Positions 7,495 through 9,801 of a DNA stretch of 9,801 nucleotides are shown here, one piece after another. The notes under the pieces were generated by a model. It was given only the letters and a program-made list of their open reading frames with translations, did no database searches and had not been told where the DNA came from. The position numbers and the translations under genes were made by a program. This DNA is from an uncultured beta proteobacterium (lineage in GTDB: Bacteria > Pseudomonadota > Gammaproteobacteria > Burkholderiales > Burkholderiaceae_C), in assembly GCA_903958915.1 (NCBI GenBank), contig CAJBVC010000257.1:1-9801 (forward strand). Direction: 5' to 3'. Each line of letters opens with the position of its first letter. Within the stretch, counting starts at the first letter, position 1.

Positions 7495-7707
7495 CTAGTC
7501 AGACAGCTGGCTGCGTGACCGACTTCGCTCAAGCAAGCATAGCATTTGCTTGGCTGCCAACTGGCGTTCTTCAGATTCCAGCGAAAAGTGGTAGTCGCGC
7601 AGAGCTTCTGATGCTGCGACCCATGCATCGCGCAGCTCAAACAGTCGGTGCGCAATCAGCGCCATGTCTGCATCCAGGGGTTCGGGGTTCGGTGGGAGTG
7701 CTTGCAT
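7495..7707 (-). CDS. Small hypothetical protein between two chemoreceptor genes
   Basis: I do not recognise this 70-residue protein. It is soluble and predicted to be mainly helical, with no signal peptide or membrane segment. Residues 16-30 ([15 protein letters not shown]) and 47-62 look amphipathic, and the C-terminus ends in a short basic stretch (RSRSRS). Codon use is like that of the neighbours, with many CTG, CGC and GAA codons. It fills the space between the two chemoreceptors almost exactly: its ATG is 7 bases after the upstream receptor's stop, and its stop is 41 bases before the next receptor. No Shine-Dalgarno is visible, so it may depend on translation of the upstream gene. The longest competing minus-strand frame here (7446-7655) overlaps the Aer-like gene start and has less natural composition. 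It may be an accessory chemotaxis protein, but nothing in the sequence shows this. Confidence 0.6.
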   Translation of the reverse strand: MQALPPNPEPLDADMALIAHRLFELRDAWVAASEALRDYHFSLESEERQLAAKQMLCLLERSRSRSQLSD

Positions 7708-7714
7708 ACGGAGG

Positions 7715-9478
7715 TCAAAAAGTTTCCCATTCGTCGTCCCTGGCCTTTACCGCAGCGGCTGACTTCGCCGGAGCATGACTGATGGCTTTGGACGGAACAA
7801 ACCGAGCCGTCGCCTTGGGAGGTGGTGCGAGCGCACGCCGCTCCGGACTCTTGTACGCTGCGGTTGCCGATGCTGGTGCCCGTACCGCCACGGTGTGCGG
7901 GGCCGCACTAAAGTGGCTTTCAGTGCCGTTGAGCTTGAACACTGCCACCACCTGCACCAGTTCGTGCGCCTGGGATTTGAGGCTGCTGGCGGCGGCGGCC
8001 ATTTCTTCGACCAATGCCGCATTTTGCTGGGTGACCTGGTCCATCTGCGTGACCGCCTCGCCAATCTGCGCGACGCCGGCGGCCTGCTCATTGCTGGCCG
8101 CGCTGATCTCGCCCATGATGTCGGTGACGCGTTTGATGGAGCCCACCACTTCGGTCATGGTGGCCCCGGCCTGGTCCACCAACACGGTGCCTTTTTCGAC
8201 GCGCTCGACACTGGCGTTGATTAGTGTTTTTATTTCCTTGGCGGCATCGGCGCTGCGCCCGGCGAGCGAGCGCACTTCGCTGGCCACCACAGCAAAGCCA
8301 CGCCCCTGCTCGCCCGCGCGGGCCGCTTCCACCGCTGCGTTGAGTGCCAGAATGTTGGTTTGAAACGCGATGCCGTCGATGACACTGATGATGTCGGCGA
8401 TCTTGCGCGACGCATCGTTGATACCTTTCATGGTGTCCACCACTTGCGCCACCACTTCACCGCCCTTGATGGCTACATCGGAGGCGCTTCGTGCGAGTTG
8501 ATTGGCCTGGCGTGCGCTGTCGGCATTTTGCTTCACGGTGGAACTGAGTTCCTCCATCGATGCCGCAGTCTCTTCCAGCGCACTGGCCTGGCTCTCGGTG
8601 CGTGCCGACAAGTCATTGTTGCCCTGGGCGATCTCTGCGCTGGCCGTGGCAACCCCTTCAGAGCCCTGGCGCACCTGGGTAACCACCCTGGCGAGACTCT
8701 GTTGCATGGACACCAGGTGGCACATCAGGCTGTCGGCATCGCGCTTGCCCGTTGGGGCGGCTTGGGTAAAGTCACCCTGTGCCACGGCCCGCGCCAGATC
8801 GGCGGCTTCGTTGGGTTCGCCACCGAGCTCCTTGAGGAGGCTGCGCGCAATCAACCAACCCACCAACACGGCCAGCACCAGTGCCACCGAACTCAAGCCC
8901 AGCAGGAGGGTGCGCGCTTGGTCATAGGCACTTTCTGCCGCCTTTTCTGTTTCCACGACCTCCTTCTTTTCGTGTTCAATCATGGCCGCGACTGCCGTCT
9001 TATAGGCACCCAAAATGGGCCGTAACTGCCCACTGAGGAAGGTTTTGGCTTCGGCGGGCTTGTCCGCCATGATCAGTGCAAGCAGGGCGTCTTGTCCATC
9101 GAGGTATTTGGCACGCTGCTCCAGCACCTTTGACAGGAGCGCCTTTCCCTCTGAACTGTTGGTAACCGTGCTTAGAAACTCAATCTCCTTGTTGATGGCT
9201 TCGCGCGACTGCATGATCACACCGACCTGTCGCTGGCGGTCCGCGGCCTCCTCGTTGAGCATCATGTTGCGCAAGGCAATGGCGATGGCGTCGATCTGAC
9301 TGATCACCGCCGTGGCGGCAAATACTTTGGGTATCTTGTCATTCGCAATATTGTCCAGCCCATGGTTGAGCTTGTTCATGGATGCCATGCCAACCGCGGC
9401 AATGGCCAGCAGCAGCGCACAAACAATTCCAAACCCCAACCCAAGCCGGGTCCGCACTTTCAGTGTCTTGCTATTCAT
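7715..9478 (-). CDS. Methyl-accepting chemotaxis protein with four-helix-bundle type sensor and C-terminal CheR pentapeptide
   Basis: This 587-residue transmembrane chemoreceptor has TM1 (about 12-31), a periplasmic, largely helical sensor region (about 32-187) of the size and style of the 4HB_MCP_1 family, TM2 (about 190-210), HAMP (about 211-265) and the cytoplasmic methylation and signalling coiled coil (about 280-510). The CheA/CheW-binding tip is [19 protein letters not shown] at 368-386. The last part (about 517-580) is a flexible Ala/Pro-rich linker ending in EWETF, a WxxF-type pentapeptide that in other receptors tethers the methyltransferase CheR. I chose the ATG at 9478 because GAGGA lies 7 bases upstream (9486-9490) and [12 protein letters not shown] is a typical receptor start. 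The start at 9508 would add 10 residues and overlap the upstream gene. The ligand cannot be read from sequence. The gene starts 26 bases after the EAL gene stop, suggesting one transcript. Confidence 0.95.
   Translation of the reverse strand: MNSKTLKVRTRLGLGFGIVCALLLAIAAVGMASMNKLNHGLDNIANDKIPKVFAATAVISQIDAIAIALRNMMLNEEAADRQRQVGVIMQSREAINKEIEFLSTVTNSSEGKALLSKVLEQRAKYLDGQDALLALIMADKPAEAKTFLSGQLRPILGAYKTAVAAMIEHEKKEVVETEKAAESAYDQARTLLLGLSSVALVLAVLVGWLIARSLLKELGGEPNEAADLARAVAQGDFTQAAPTGKRDADSLMCHLVSMQQSLARVVTQVRQGSEGVATASAEIAQGNNDLSARTESQASALEETAASMEELSSTVKQNADSARQANQLARSASDVAIKGGEVVAQVVDTMKGINDASRKIADIISVIDGIAFQTNILALNAAVEAARAGEQGRGFAVVASEVRSLAGRSADAAKEIKTLINASVERVEKGTVLVDQAGATMTEVVGSIKRVTDIMGEISAASNEQAAGVAQIGEAVTQMDQVTQQNAALVEEMAAAASSLKSQAHELVQVVAVFKLNGTESHFSAAPHTVAVRAPASATAAYKSPERRALAPPPKATARFVPSKAISHAPAKSAAAVKARDDEWETF
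8271..8311 (-). repeat. Near-identical copy of chemoreceptor tip segment (partner at 6231-6271)
   Basis: This is the second copy of the 41-base segment, within the signalling tip of the four-helix-bundle type receptor. It differs from the other copy at one position. The shared reading frame and constant 2040-base offset show that the two receptors align here without gaps. Confidence 0.8.
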
Positions 9479-9504
9479 CGGTTGTTCCTCTTTGTTTATA
9501 GATT

Positions 9505-9801
9505 TCACTCACACATTTCCTGCAAATTGGCTTTCAGCAACAGGCGTTCAAAGTCTTCCAGCGGTAGTGGTTTGCTGAAGAAGTAGCCTTGATAGTCGTG
9601 GCAATTGGCGGCGGCCAAAAAGTCGCGTTGCCCCAGGGTTTCCACACCCTCGGCGATCACGCCCAACCCCAGGCTATGCGCCAGTGCGACGATGGTCCTG
9701 GCAATCGATGCTTCGTTGGGGTCGACCAGGATGTTGCGCACAAAGCTTTGGTCAATCTTCAACTGGTCCAGGGGCAGTCGCTTCAGGTAGTAAAGCGAGG
9801 A
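9505..9801 (-). CDS. C-terminal part of an EAL-domain protein (5' end beyond window)
   Basis: Only the last 98 residues are present; the frame is open to the window edge, so the start and any GGDEF, PAS or sensor domains are unseen. The visible part covers the end of an EAL domain: [21 protein letters not shown] with the catalytic-site lysine in KID, then [15 protein letters not shown] and the final helix. Aligned by hand it agrees with the GGDEF-EAL protein encoded at 1758-4760 at about 62 of 87 positions, so the two are paralogues. A TTG codon at 9762 could pose as a start, but it is the leucine of the conserved LKID motif and the conserved domain continues upstream of it. It probably hydrolyses c-di-GMP. 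The stop is 26 bases before the chemoreceptor gene, which suggests co-transcription with the receptor. Confidence 0.92.
   Translation of the reverse strand, partial: SSLYYLKRLPLDQLKIDQSFVRNILVDPNEASIARTIVALAHSLGLGVIAEGVETLGQRDFLAAANCHDYQGYFFSKPLPLEDFERLLLKANLQEMCE

Noticed and set aside
7446..7655. Alternative 69-residue minus-strand frame overlapping the small ORF
   Set aside because: It overlaps the start of the Aer-like gene, has Cys/Arg/Ser-rich shadow-like composition and poorer placement than the 70-residue frame at 7495-7707.
9505..9762. A complete 85-residue protein starting from TTG at 9762
   Set aside because: The TTG is the leucine of the conserved LKID motif, and the EAL domain continues upstream in frame to 9801. 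It is a truncated view of a larger gene.
1..9801. Mobile element, defence system, CRISPR array or prophage
   Set aside because: No transposase, integrase, direct-repeat array, terminal inverted repeats or tRNA was seen. All genes are co-oriented, with similar composition and ordinary housekeeping or signalling roles.

Overview
The window looks like chromosomal DNA from a betaproteobacterium, most likely a Comamonadaceae member close to Rhodoferax or Polaromonas. I infer this from the high-GC codon use, the wording of ThyA and FolA, the His-rich DUF4337-type protein downstream of them, and the style of the chemoreceptors. This is family recognition from memory, not a database result. Every gene I can support lies on the minus strand, so transcription runs from position 9801 toward position 1. 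I see no rRNA, tRNA, insertion sequence, CRISPR array or phage gene.

Layout in transcription order. (1) 9801-9505: the C-terminal 98 residues of an EAL-domain (c-di-GMP phosphodiesterase) protein whose start lies outside the window. (2) 9478-7715: a transmembrane chemoreceptor with a four-helix-bundle type sensor, HAMP, signalling domain and a C-terminal CheR-type pentapeptide. (3) 7707-7495: a small 70-residue protein of unknown function. (4) 7453-5885: an Aer-like PAS chemoreceptor that keeps the FAD-contact residues of E. coli Aer. (5) A 178-bp intergenic region with a good sigma70-type promoter. (6) 5706-4762: a secreted TAXI-family solute-binding protein with no TRAP permease genes nearby. 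(7) 4760-1758: a 1000-residue membrane PDC/Cache-PAS-PAS-GGDEF-EAL protein starting one base after the TAXI stop codon. (8) 1700-855 thyA, 848-339 folA, and 335-24 a short DUF4337-like protein, packed 6 and 3 bases apart.

Regions 1-7 read as a sensory and signalling block that joins chemotaxis to c-di-GMP turnover. Regions in (8) are housekeeping nucleotide and folate metabolism: ThyA consumes methylene-tetrahydrofolate and makes dihydrofolate, which FolA reduces again.

The most interesting points are: the TAXI protein and periplasmic-sensor GGDEF-EAL pair, which looks like a ligand-to-c-di-GMP signalling module without a transporter; the degenerate GADEF motif next to an intact I-site and an apparently complete EAL active site; and the DUF4337-like gene, which appears to have lost its whole central coiled coil by a clean in-frame deletion.
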